From contig JFBG01000038.1 of assembly GCA_000583135.1 (NCBI GenBank), positions 38,696 through 102,695 on the forward strand: 64,000 nt of DNA. Reading direction: 5' to 3'. The DNA comes from Thioalkalivibrio sp. HK1. GTDB taxonomy: Bacteria; Pseudomonadota; Gammaproteobacteria; HK1. Each line of letters starts with the position of its first letter. Positions within the stretch are counted from its first letter, which is position 1. Positions 17,035 through 26,150 of the stretch are shown here, in pieces. The notes beneath the pieces were generated by a model. It saw only the letters and a list, made by a program, of their open reading frames with translations, ran no database searches and was not told the DNA's origin. Position numbers and translations under genes: made by a program.

Positions 17035-20000
17035 TCCCGTCCGGGTCAGCACCTGCACGGTGAACCTTCCTTTCGAGCTGATCTCGCAGCCAAGGCCCAT
17101 CCCTTCCCACCGATGCCCTATCTTGGAGGCGAGTTCTTCTGATTGCAGATGCCTTGTCGTTCGGCGGTCGATTTGCCCCAAATTCCAACGGGACAGCCTT
17201 TTCCCGTTATCCAAATAGCATACGAACAGCGTATCGGGGCAATCCCCCGCATCCGAGTTGCAGCGAATCCTGATATTCGATTCGTCGGTGGAATCCGGCG
17301 AGGGGATCGATTCGATATCCGCTCGATAAATCCCGTCCTTGCGAACGCTTCGAATCATCGCGCTGTTGTTGACGAGCACTCCATCCCCCGAACGCGTCCA
17401 AACCTGCGCTCCGATGGCAGCATCGGAGCGCAAGGAGCATTCCAACCGACCCTTGCCCCCCCAAGACCCCCATCCCATGAGATCTTGAATCTCCTTCATC
17501 GTATAGGATCTCGCTCCGTGCTTGGGGATCGGCTCGGGAAGACTGCCTTGATAGATCGTTCCGTCGATCTGCGCTGCGCAATCGAAAGCGACGGGGCACG
17601 GGCTATCTTGTTTGCATTGAACCCGCAGGGTCGCGCCATCGCCGGAAGCCGGCGGCGGAAGGGCGAGGGCTTGGGCCTTCAACACCCCCCGATCGGTATC
17701 ATTCACGATGACATATTTGATCAACCCTCTATCTTCGAAGTTGAGGGTATAGCCGTGGATGGTATCGTCCTTGTCCGAGTCCCCATGGGCGATGAAATTG
17801 ATCGATTGATTCTCGTTCCAATTCGACTGCGTGAAGGTCAAATAATCGGGCGACATCGCAATTCCCGAGGTGCTCGTAATTTTCGAAATCCGAACCGACA
17901 CATCCCCCTTGGGTTGAGTGCTCAGGCGGATTTCGAACCGACCCTCCCCTCCCTCGTCGATGATGAGATCCCCCTCGGGGGCGATGATCAACGTACCGTC
18001 GTAGTTATGCACCAGCGTCGGCGGCTGGGGTTTATCGTCATCGATGGCCAAAACTTCGTAGGTCAAGGGAGAGGCGCTGAACCCTCCTCCCGATATTTCA
18101 ATCGTGATCGTTGCGATTTCGTCGTCGATATCGTCATCTTGCCTTGCCATGATCGAAACCGATCGGGCGTTCGAGTAATTCGATGCGGTGAATGTCAAGG
18201 AAGGCGGGGAGATGATGATATCGGGTCCATCGCTCGATAGAGAAACCGTCGCATTCCCGACCGGTGCCTTCGAAAGACTGATCCCGATATTCACCGAATC
18301 CCCTTCGGATATCGGAGGGGTCTGCGAATCGAAAACGACGATGGTTCCCACCGGAGGGCTATCGTTATCGATGATGACGACCGGCCACTTCACGGAAGGG
18401 GCGATGATCCCCCCCGAAGCGGCAATGGTGATGCCGTCGAAATCGGAGGAGAAATCAGCGTCCTCGACGGCGATCACCGAGAAATTCTGTAAGGTCGAGT
18501 AGTTCGTGGGGGTGAATGTCAAAGAACTCGGGAAGAACGTGACATTGGACTTTTCGTTCGTCAGGGAAATCGTCACATCGCCTTTCAAAGAGGTGGTGTT
18601 CGGATCGGGGCGAAGGCTGATGAAAATGTTTTTCGGAGTTCCTTCCGTTAAATTGAGAAGCCCCGAATGAGAGAAAACCATATTCCCCGGCGGCGTTTCG
18701 TCGTCGGTGACGGCAACGCCGATGCTCGCCGTCTCCCCTTGGTAATTCCCGCCCGACCCTTCAATCGAAATACTGAACGTTGCATCGCTCGCATCATCGT
18801 CGTGGAGCGCTTGGACGCTTACCTCTCGATGCCGATTCCAAGCGTTCGTCGAACCGTATTGATTGAAGGCCAAGGTGTTCTGGTTGCCTGACGTGTCCGG
18901 GTCGGTGTCGATGGTGATCTGCGAATCCGATGCCGTCACCGTCAACGTAATATTGGCCGATGGCCGAAACGAAGGACGCACCTTGAAGGTCTTCTGCTCG
19001 CCTTCGTCCATTGCCAAGGAACTGACATCGAGATCGAAGCCCGGTTCATCGTCGTCCGTTATGGTGACCGCCCTCGTCACCGCCGAGGCGATGATCCCTC
19101 CCGATGCGCTCAATCCAATCGTGTCGGCATCGTCGGTCGCATCGTCGTCTTGGCTCGCTGTCACGGTGACCGTTTGCGCCGTCGAGTAGTTCGAGTCGGT
19201 GAAGGTCAAGGAGGACGAGGAGAGGCTCACATCCGCGTTGCTCTTCGACAATGCGACGGTCACATCCGCATTCGGAGCGACCGATAGACTGACCGAGAGG
19301 GTTGCGGTGTTGCCCTCGCCGATGGTCAGCGCTCCCGACGGAGTGACCTCGATCGACCCCGAGGGCTTGTCATTGTCGGTGATTGACACGGACCTGGTGA
19401 CATTCGGGGCGATGATGCCCCCCGATGCACTCAAAGTGATCGTATCGCTCTCATGAGCCGTATCGGCGTTGTCCTCGGCGACGGAAACGGTAACCGTTTG
19501 CGCGGTGGCATAGTTCGATGTGGTGAAGGTCAAGGAGGACGAGGAAAAGGACACATCGGAGTTCGTTTTCGATAGCGAAACCGTAACGTCCGCATTCGGG
19601 GCGGAGCCGAGTTTGATCGAGAGGCTCTGCGAACTGCCCTCGTCGATGGACAGCGTTCCCGTCGGAGTGGCCTCGATCGTGCCCGAGGGCTTGTCGTTAT
19701 CGGTAATGGCCACCGATCTCGTAACGTTGGATGCGGATATGCCTCCCGATGCGCTCAGAGTGATCGTATCGGTTTCGTGGACGGTATCGGAATCCTCGGC
19801 AACGGAAATGGTGACGCTTTGGGCGGTGGAATAGTTCGAAGCGGTGAATGTCAACGAGGCCGATGAGAACGTTACATCCGTATTGGTCTTCGAAAGGGAA
19901 ACGATCGCATCACTGGTCGGGGCGGTGTTCAGTTTGACCGAGAGGGTTGCGGTGTTGCCCTCGCCGATGTTCAGCGTCCCCGACGGGGTGACCTGAATCG

Positions 20001-21678
20001 CCCCCGAGGGCGTTTCGTCGTCGGTGATGTAGACGGGCCTGGTCGCGTTCGGGGCGATGATGCCTCCCGTGGCACTGAAGGTGATGGTGTCGGTCTCGTT
20101 GACGGCATCGCTATCGTGGCTCGCCGATACGGAGAGCACTTGCGAAGTGTCCATGTTCGAGGGGGTGAAGGTCATAGAAGTCGGCGAAAAGGTCACATCC
20201 GGGTTCGTCTTCGAAAAAGAAACCGTCACATTCGCACTCGGGACGGTGCTGTACCCGTCGAACCCGACCGAAAAAGATGCCCCGGCGCCTTCTCCGACAT
20301 TCAGCGTCCCCATGGGGAAGATATTAAACGTGCCTTGCGGTTTGTCGTCGTCTTCGACTGTGAAGGTGATTTCCCTCTCGATATTATTGTAATCGCCGCT
20401 ATTCCTCCCCCTAAGGGTGATGGTGCCCGATTCGTCATCCTTATCGTTGTCTTCCCGGGCAAAGATGGTCACCGTTCGGTATTCATTCCAAGGGTTGTTA
20501 GTACCTCTAGTGAAGGGCACGGCCATTTGATTACCCGTCGTATTCGAATCGGCATCGACGGTAATATCGATGGACGCGGTGAGCACCCACACCGCAAAAT
20601 TCTCCGATGGGCGCGTCGCCGGGCGTACCTGAAACGTAGCCTGTCCGCCCTCATCGATGGTCAATGATGTGGAGGTAACATCGAACGACGGTTGGTCGTC
20701 ATCTGCGATATTGACCTGCCTCGTGACATCCGGAGCGGTGATCCCTCCTATGGCGGAGAAGGTGAGCGTGGTCGAGTTGTTGCTCGCATCGTCGTCGTGG
20801 GGAGCGCTGATGGTGAGCGTTTGCACCGTGGAGTAGTTCGAGGCATCAAAGTTCATGGATGTCGAAGAGAGGTTTGTCGACCCGTTGCTCCTTGCAATTT
20901 CGACCGTCACGGGATCGTTCGGGACTGCGCTGAGTTTGACCGATATCGATTGCGATGCCCCTCCCTCGGTGAGGTTCAGCATCCCGGAAGGGGTGACATC
21001 GATCGTCCCCGAGACCGAGGTAGCATCGTCATCTGCATTGCACACCGTTATAGTATCTACACTGTTGTCACGAGTGTTTTTTATCTCGATGTCTGCACAA
21101 TCATTAATATTGTTGCCATCATGTAAAGCGGTGGCTGTGAGATCGACGAATTGTTCACGACCGGTACCGCTTATATTGCCGATAAAACTAGTGACGGTTA
21201 TACTTTCCGGGCTGACTCTCAAAACTTTGGTATTCAAACTTCTAAACATAAATTCCACACTCCTGTTATTGTTATCAGGCGTTTCAATGCGTAAGTCGAG
21301 TTCTCGTGACGTCCCTTCATTGACATTGGTGCTGAGTTGGAAGGAATTTCCCTCTTTAATACTAACGGTATACGATGCAAATACCGATTGAACCATTGCA
21401 ACTGTCAATACGATACCGGCGCCGATAGTGATGACCGGCCGGGTGAACCGACTCTTCTTTATAAGAGCGGTGTCCTCGGGCTCTTCGAGACCACCTGCAC
21501 GACTTGCGTTTTTATTCAGAACAACCCGGGATTCGACTTTGGAAAATACCGAGCGGATACCATGAACGAACGCCCGAATGTATGAAGTGCACTCGATGAT
21601 CGCACCGAAAAGCGTTCGATCGCAAAGGCGAGTCCGTCTTTCGTTCACTCGCTCTTGGTTAGCGGCAACCGAATTCAT
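16993..21678 (-). CDS. Second giant Calx-beta-like repeat protein with the same C-terminal Cys domain
   Basis: 1561 residues. The start MNSVAANQERVNERR has AAGGGGG upstream. The first 75 residues are charged; the only hydrophobic segment is PVITIGAGIVLTVAMVQSVFA (about 80-100), so this looks like a long N-terminal extension before a signal peptide, or a signal anchor. It is followed by about 11 repeats of roughly 100 residues, with SLTFTxSNYSTAQTVTVSxxED cores and TDND ends. Several middle units (19.0-20.1 kb) are nearly alike at the DNA level, suggesting recent duplication. The C-terminus repeats the two-half cysteine domain of the other giant protein (GVLVNNSA and GGGALVNNSA ends). The 5' 650 bp are noticeably more AT-rich than the rest. 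Function is unknown; a surface or extracellular adhesin is the likely class. Confidence 0.83.
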   Translation of the reverse strand: MNSVAANQERVNERRTRLCDRTLFGAIIECTSYIRAFVHGIRSVFSKVESRVVLNKNASRAGGLEEPEDTALIKKSRFTRPVITIGAGIVLTVAMVQSVFASYTVSIKEGNSFQLSTNVNEGTSRELDLRIETPDNNNRSVEFMFRSLNTKVLRVSPESITVTSFIGNISGTGREQFVDLTATALHDGNNINDCADIEIKNTRDNSVDTITVCNADDDATSVSGTIDVTPSGMLNLTEGGASQSISVKLSAVPNDPVTVEIARSNGSTNLSSTSMNFDASNYSTVQTLTISAPHDDDASNNSTTLTFSAIGGITAPDVTRQVNIADDDQPSFDVTSTSLTIDEGGQATFQVRPATRPSENFAVWVLTASIDITVDADSNTTGNQMAVPFTRGTNNPWNEYRTVTIFAREDNDKDDESGTITLRGRNSGDYNNIEREITFTVEDDDKPQGTFNIFPMGTLNVGEGAGASFSVGFDGYSTVPSANVTVSFSKTNPDVTFSPTSMTFTPSNMDTSQVLSVSASHDSDAVNETDTITFSATGGIIAPNATRPVYITDDETPSGAIQVTPSGTLNIGEGNTATLSVKLNTAPTSDAIVSLSKTNTDVTFSSASLTFTASNYSTAQSVTISVAEDSDTVHETDTITLSASGGISASNVTRSVAITDNDKPSGTIEATPTGTLSIDEGSSQSLSIKLGSAPNADVTVSLSKTNSDVSFSSSSLTFTTSNYATAQTVTVSVAEDNADTAHESDTITLSASGGIIAPNVTRSVSITDNDKPSGSIEVTPSGALTIGEGNTATLSVSLSVAPNADVTVALSKSNADVSLSSSSLTFTDSNYSTAQTVTVTASQDDDATDDADTIGLSASGGIIASAVTRAVTITDDDEPGFDLDVSSLAMDEGEQKTFKVRPSFRPSANITLTVTASDSQITIDTDPDTSGNQNTLAFNQYGSTNAWNRHREVSVQALHDDDASDATFSISIEGSGGNYQGETASIGVAVTDDETPPGNMVFSHSGLLNLTEGTPKNIFISLRPDPNTTSLKGDVTISLTNEKSNVTFFPSSLTFTPTNYSTLQNFSVIAVEDADFSSDFDGITIAASGGIIAPSVKWPVVIIDNDSPPVGTIVVFDSQTPPISEGDSVNIGISLSKAPVGNATVSLSSDGPDIIISPPSLTFTASNYSNARSVSIMARQDDDIDDEIATITIEISGGGFSASPLTYEVLAIDDDKPQPPTLVHNYDGTLIIAPEGDLIIDEGGEGRFEIRLSTQPKGDVSVRISKITSTSGIAMSPDYLTFTQSNWNENQSINFIAHGDSDKDDTIHGYTLNFEDRGLIKYVIVNDTDRGVLKAQALALPPPASGDGATLRVQCKQDSPCPVAFDCAAQIDGTIYQGSLPEPIPKHGARSYTMKEIQDLMGWGSWGGKGRLECSLRSDAAIGAQVWTRSGDGVLVNNSAMIRSVRKDGIYRADIESIPSPDSTDESNIRIRCNSDAGDCPDTLFVCYLDNGKRLSRWNLGQIDRRTTRHLQSEELASKIGHRWEGMGLGCEISSKGRFTVQVLTRTGGGGALVNNSATGE

Positions 21679-22339
21679 CGGCTTGTCCCCCCCCTTTGTT
21701 CAATTCGCCCATGAAGACCTCGCTCGGAGCCCCACAGGGCCTGAAAATCCTTCGTATCGTGTAATGATACATTACAAAAACCCATGATGGCATGCGGACT
21801 CGGGGCTTTTTCGGCGGATTCGAAGATCCACCGGAAGGGAATTCGGCCCGAATCGCAGGAGAGCGTGTGACGGAAGGGCCACGACTTGCGCGATCGGTAC
21901 CCGCATATCGATGCGCTCGATCCGGCTGCCGGCTTCGATCCCCGTCCCCGTCAAGAAGCCCCGAGAACGATGAACGCATCGATCTTACCGGTCTCACCCG
22001 ACTGAATCCGTGCTCCCGAGGGTGCTAACTGGCCTCTTCGATGACCCTCGATCCTTGCCGCAAACCCTTTGCGCAGGCACATCGAGTGAAGGGCGAATGG
22101 CAAAATCCCCGCCATCCGAGCCTGCGAGCCTCGATCGGCGAACTTGACCGCAAAGCGATCATCGACGATCCGAGGCGGCATCGCCGACAAAAATCATCCG
22201 CATCCATCCATGGCGCCTGATTTTGCGCTCGACCTTGAAATCGACCTCGACTCCCGAGCGAAAAACACGGCATAAAGGCTCATGGAGGGGATAAGTCGAA
22301 GCACCCGCCCCGCCGATTTGGCGTTATGATTTCGCCATA
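21679..22339. other. Intergenic region upstream of the second giant gene
   Basis: No convincing gene. It contains a 17-bp palindrome (listed separately) and then about 550 bp with only unsupported short frames before the acetyltransferase gene. Confidence 0.5.
21760..21776. promoter_or_regulatory. Palindromic operator-like site TGTAATG-ATA-CATTACA
   Basis: The 7-bp inverted arms around ATA are perfect. The centre lies about 90 bp upstream of the ATG of the 1561-residue protein gene, a position suited to a regulator site. Read on the minus strand it contains TGTAAT and TATCA, both also present upstream of the other giant gene. The binding protein is not identifiable. Confidence 0.45.
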
Positions 22340-22981
22340 ATGCGCAATTCTATCGATCAATCCGTCATCGATGTGCCGCTTTCGGGCGATTCCCTCGCCG
22401 ATGCTTCGCCAAGGGAGGAATCCGGGAGTCTGGCGGTGACCATCACTTGGCTGGAAATGCTCGATCCCTTGAAGCGGATTCCCCCGGTGCGCAAAAGCGA
22501 GAGCCGATGCGATACCGAGTTCATGTCGCTTCTCGCTTTCAATCCCCCTCTTTCCTTCTATCGCTATCTTTACAATACGGTCGGAGCGAAGTGGCATTGG
22601 TACGAACGTCGACGGCTTGCCGACGAGGTCCTCGAAGCCATCATCCACGATCCCTTGGTCGAGATCCTCGTCGCCTATTCCGGCGGCGTCCCTGCAGGGT
22701 ACGCCGAGCTCGACTGTCGGCGGAGCAAAGAGGTCGAGATCGCCTATTTCGGGTTGATCCCGGAATTCATCGGCAAAGGGATCGGGCCTTCGCTGCTGGA
22801 TCGAGCGATTCGTTCGGCTTTTGCGGGAAACGATCGGCGACAAAAACCCGAAAGGGTCTGGCTGCATACCTGCACCCTCGACCATCCGGCCGCGCTGTCG
22901 GTCTATCGCCGCGCCGGCTTTTCGATCTGTGGGCGCAAAGAAACGCTGGTGGACAAGCGCCTGCTCGACACGCCGCCCTAA
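22340..22981 (+). CDS. GNAT family N-acetyltransferase
   Basis: 213 residues. The acetyl-CoA binding core is visible from ILVAYSGGVPAGYAELD, through VEIAYFGLIPEFIGKGIGPSLLDRAI (the Q/RxxGxG/A-type loop is here GKGIGP), to HTCTLDHPAALSVYRRAGF, a conserved end of this subfamily. The N-terminal 45 residues before ITWLEMLDP are poorly conserved-looking and no clear ribosome site precedes the ATG, so the true start could be internal. The substrate cannot be predicted. It lies 120 bp before avtA on the same strand, possibly in one transcript. Confidence 0.85.
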   Translation: MRNSIDQSVIDVPLSGDSLADASPREESGSLAVTITWLEMLDPLKRIPPVRKSESRCDTEFMSLLAFNPPLSFYRYLYNTVGAKWHWYERRRLADEVLEAIIHDPLVEILVAYSGGVPAGYAELDCRRSKEVEIAYFGLIPEFIGKGIGPSLLDRAIRSAFAGNDRRQKPERVWLHTCTLDHPAALSVYRRAGFSICGRKETLVDKRLLDTPP

Positions 22982-23103
22982 GGGATCGGCTTCGGGGGAT
23001 TGCCTTTTCGAAAGAACGCCGCGCAAGAGCCTTGCAGGCTATTTCGAGGCATCGAGCCGATGGACTTGGAACGACAAGACTGGAACGACAAGGAAGGACG
23101 ATC

Positions 23104-24366
23104 ATGAAAATTTCCGCGCTCGGCCAACAGCTGACCGGTGAAACGGGAACCCGCTCATTGATGGACGATCTCGGAGCGGCGACGGAGGAAGGCCGAGAAA
23201 TATTCCAACTCGGAGGCGGCAACCCCGCCTTCATCCCCGAGGCGGAGGAACTCTTTCGCACTCGCATGCAGATTCTGATGCAACGAGAGCGCATCTTCGA
23301 GCAAGCCATCGGTCGCTATGCCACTCCCCGAGGCGACCGCAATTTCGCTCGGGCCTTGGCCGACCTCCTGCGCAAAGAGCAGGGCTGGGATTTGAGCGAG
23401 CGCAATATCGCGCTGACCAACGGTAGCCAAAGCGCCTTCCTCGCCCTTTTCAACCTGCTCGCAGGGCCGGGCGCCGATGGCGTCCATCGGCGCATCCTGC
23501 TCCCTCTGGCCCCGGAATATATCGGCTATAGCGATCTGGGTTTGAGCCCCGATATCCTTGCTTCCAAACGCTCGACCATCGGCGAACTCGGCGACGGGAT
23601 CTTCAAATACGGCATCGATTTCGATGCGGTGAGCACCGTCGACGATATCGGGGCGATCTGCGTTTCGCGCCCGACCAACCCTACCGGCAACGTCATCACC
23701 GACGAGGAAATGCGGCGTTTGGGCGAACTCGCCTCAGCGCGCGATGTGCCGCTGATCGTCGATAACGCCTACGGCTTGCCCTTCCCCGGCATCGTCCATA
23801 GCGACGCTCGCATGGAATGGGACGAGAATATCGTGCTGTGCATGAGCCTGTCCAAGATCGGCTTGCCCGGCTTTCGCACCGGTATCGTGGTCGCCCGCGA
23901 GGAGATCATCGATGCCTTGGCGGCCATGAACGCCATCTTCTGCCTCGCCCCCGGGAATTTCGGCCCCCTGCTGGCCGAAGACCTCGTGCGCAGCGGCGAT
24001 ATCCTCTCCCTGAGTCGAAACACCATCCGTCCTTTCTACCTCGACAAGGCCGAGCGCGCCCTCGATCGACTCCGCAAGGGCTTGGCCGAGTGCGGGGCGT
24101 TGGTGCACAAACCGGAAGGTGCCTTTTTCCTGTGGCTGTGGATGCCGGGACTTCCGATCACCAACCACACCCTCTATCAGCGACTCAAAGAGCGCGGCGT
24201 GTTCGTCGTCTCCGGGCATTATTTCTTCCCCGGTCTCGAAGACGATGACTGGACGCACAAGAACGAGTGCATCCGCATCAGCTATGCCGCGGCCGACGAT
24301 GATCACGTGGCGCGCGGGATCGACATCATCATCGAGGAAGTGCGGCGCGCCTACGACCATGGCTGA
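23104..24366 (+). CDS. avtA: Valine-pyruvate aminotransferase AvtA
   Basis: It is a PLP-dependent fold-type I aminotransferase exchanging amino groups between valine/2-ketoisovalerate and alanine/pyruvate. 420 residues, starting MKISALGQQLTGETGTRSLMDDLG, which is typical of AvtA, with AAGGAAGG before the ATG. Visible features are the N-terminal block FQLGGGNPAFIP, the NGSQSAF phosphate-binding region, SRPTNPTGNV, the Asp/Tyr pair in VDNAYG, the PLP lysine in CMSLSKIGLPGFRTG and the C-terminal IRISYA arginine. The open frame extends upstream to 22447, overlapping the GNAT gene, but that part is a shadow. Confidence 0.93.
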   Translation: MKISALGQQLTGETGTRSLMDDLGAATEEGREIFQLGGGNPAFIPEAEELFRTRMQILMQRERIFEQAIGRYATPRGDRNFARALADLLRKEQGWDLSERNIALTNGSQSAFLALFNLLAGPGADGVHRRILLPLAPEYIGYSDLGLSPDILASKRSTIGELGDGIFKYGIDFDAVSTVDDIGAICVSRPTNPTGNVITDEEMRRLGELASARDVPLIVDNAYGLPFPGIVHSDARMEWDENIVLCMSLSKIGLPGFRTGIVVAREEIIDALAAMNAIFCLAPGNFGPLLAEDLVRSGDILSLSRNTIRPFYLDKAERALDRLRKGLAECGALVHKPEGAFFLWLWMPGLPITNHTLYQRLKERGVFVVSGHYFFPGLEDDDWTHKNECIRISYAAADDDHVARGIDIIIEEVRRAYDHG

Positions 24367-24477
24367 GAATATGAGCGAACGAGGGCTCTATTACTGCCCT
24401 TGCCTTTTAGCTTGGCGTCGCGCCCCGCGCCGCTCGGCCAATGGCTCGGCGGTAAAAGGGCTTGGCGGAGCGGCGAG

Positions 24478-25038
24478 ATGAGCGAAGCCGGCGCGCCTAC
24501 GCTTCGCATCCCCGTCAGCGTGGTGCTTCAAAGGCGGATCGCCCGCGTCGGTCGGTGGTCGCAGGTGCAGTGGGAAGCGGTGGCAGCGATCGCTGGGGAC
24601 GAGGCAGAGGCGGCTTCTTCGCAAGGTACGGCGGTTCTCGTCCACGAAGAGAGCGAATGTCGCCGCTACCTGTGGCCGAACTTGAACTTGAGCCTTTTCG
24701 AGGACGCCTGCGAAAGTTATTGGCATAACCTCAAAAGCGATCGCCCTTCTCTTTTCGTGGTCTGCTTCGAGGCCGATGAGAGCGGCGATGACGATCACTT
24801 GGATATTTTCCCCGCGCTCATCACCGCCAGCCAAGACGAAGCCAATGCCCATCTCGAATCGGACGATCCGGTCTACCGGGTGCCGATGCCCGACAAGATC
24901 GTCGCATTGACCGAGCGCTATGTCGTCGACCATTACCGGCCCGAGATCAAGAAAAAACGCCGCCGCGAGAAGTGGGACGAAGAAAGAAACCCCGACCTCG
25001 AGGCGATGCCCCCTGCAAGGGGCGCTCGATCCGGATAG
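24478..25038 (+). CDS. DUF3305 protein, formate dehydrogenase cluster
   Basis: 186 residues from the ATG at 24478 (MSEAGAPTLRIPVSVVLQRR). The conserved DUF3305 core is the block IPVSVVLQRRIARVGRWSQVQWE followed by YLWPNLNLSLFEDACESYWHNL and a PVYRVPMPDKI segment. The family is found almost only in formate dehydrogenase gene clusters of Proteobacteria; a role in maturation is assumed and its biochemistry is not established. The C-terminus is very basic (KKKRRREKW). It starts the FDH biogenesis run and is followed 20 bp later by the DUF3306 gene, as is usual. Confidence 0.85.
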   Translation: MSEAGAPTLRIPVSVVLQRRIARVGRWSQVQWEAVAAIAGDEAEAASSQGTAVLVHEESECRRYLWPNLNLSLFEDACESYWHNLKSDRPSLFVVCFEADESGDDDHLDIFPALITASQDEANAHLESDDPVYRVPMPDKIVALTERYVVDHYRPEIKKKRRREKWDEERNPDLEAMPPARGARSG

Positions 25039-25058
25039 GCTTCGACCGGATATTCGAT

Positions 25059-26150
25059 ATGAGCGAAAAGCGACCGGAAAACGACTCCACCGCCTCTTTC
25101 CAGGACGATTCGCTCGGCGATTCGCAAGCCCCGGGGCCGCTTCGGCGATGGCTCCAACGGCGCCGGCGGGTGCAGGCCGAGGACGAAAAGCGGGCATCCG
25201 AATCTGTCGATAATGCTATCGATCGAAAAGCGGAATCCTTCGCCCGAGCCGTTCACCCCGACCCGAACAAAGCGAGCGGCGAGAACGCAAGCCTGCGAAC
25301 GCGGCAACCTCTCGCCGAGGGAATCGGCGATGGGTTCGAAAATGAGATCGAGCAAGGGATCGAGAAAGAGCCCGAGGAGGGGTTCGAGGGAAAAATCGAG
25401 GAAAGTACCGAGAGAAGGATCGAAGGGGAGACCGAAGAAAAGATCCTCACCGATGCGGATATGCCGCCCATCGAAACCCTCGACGAACATAGCGATTACA
25501 GCGGCTTCCTCTCCCCCGGGGTCAGCGAGGAATTACGCAGGCGGGCGTTGCGCAAACTCTTTCTCAGCGCCGCCTTCAACGTTCGAGACGGCTTGGACGA
25601 TTACGACGACGACTTCACCTCCTTCGAAGCCTTGGGCGACATGGTCACCGCCGATATGAAGCACCAGATGGAGGTCGAAGCCGAACGGGCGCAGGCGGCG
25701 CAAGGGGAAGCCGAAAACGCCAAAGAGATCGAGGATGATCGCAAGGACACCCGAGCCACCGAGCACCCCGCCGATACCGAGATCGCGCCCGAAAGAAGCC
25801 CGGACGAGCGCAAGGCGATACCGGAACAGCCGCCGGCGGGCCATCCCGCCACCGCCCAAAGCCCGGCGCAAGAGCCATTGGAGAACGCACCCACCGAGGG
25901 CTTCGACACTGCACATCTCGCCGCCGAGTCTCGCACCGCCGAAACCGACGATCCATCGAAAACCACCGACACCACACCTAAGAAGGATCGAAGCGAAAGC
26001 GAGATAGCGCACAATCAACCCGCCGCTCGGAACCCGGCGCAAGGATCTTTCGAGAACGAGCCTACGGAAATCCCTGCCGACAACACCGCAACCACCGAGG
26101 CGAGCCAAGCCCCGCCACCGCACCCATCGCCGACATCGAGGGCGAAATGA
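25059..26150 (+). CDS. DUF3306 protein, formate dehydrogenase cluster
   Basis: 363 residues from the ATG at 25059 (MSEKRPENDS). The conserved part is in the middle: SEELRRRALRKLFLSAAFNVRDGLDDYDDDFTSFEALGDMVTADMK, matching the DUF3306 signature LRxLF...LDxYDxDFT. The N-terminal third is very acidic with near-repeats of the EGFEGKIEE type, and the C-terminal 130 residues are Pro/Ala/Glu-rich and probably disordered; both make it longer than usual. The stop overlaps the next start (ATGA), so it is translationally coupled to the polyferredoxin. The function in FDH assembly is inferred from context. Confidence 0.83.
   Translation: MSEKRPENDSTASFQDDSLGDSQAPGPLRRWLQRRRRVQAEDEKRASESVDNAIDRKAESFARAVHPDPNKASGENASLRTRQPLAEGIGDGFENEIEQGIEKEPEEGFEGKIEESTERRIEGETEEKILTDADMPPIETLDEHSDYSGFLSPGVSEELRRRALRKLFLSAAFNVRDGLDDYDDDFTSFEALGDMVTADMKHQMEVEAERAQAAQGEAENAKEIEDDRKDTRATEHPADTEIAPERSPDERKAIPEQPPAGHPATAQSPAQEPLENAPTEGFDTAHLAAESRTAETDDPSKTTDTTPKKDRSESEIAHNQPAARNPAQGSFENEPTEIPADNTATTEASQAPPPHPSPTSRAK

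Noticed and set aside
22280..23026. 248-codon frame opposite the GNAT gene
   Set aside because: Antisense shadow; the GNAT protein has the recognisable acetyl-CoA motifs.
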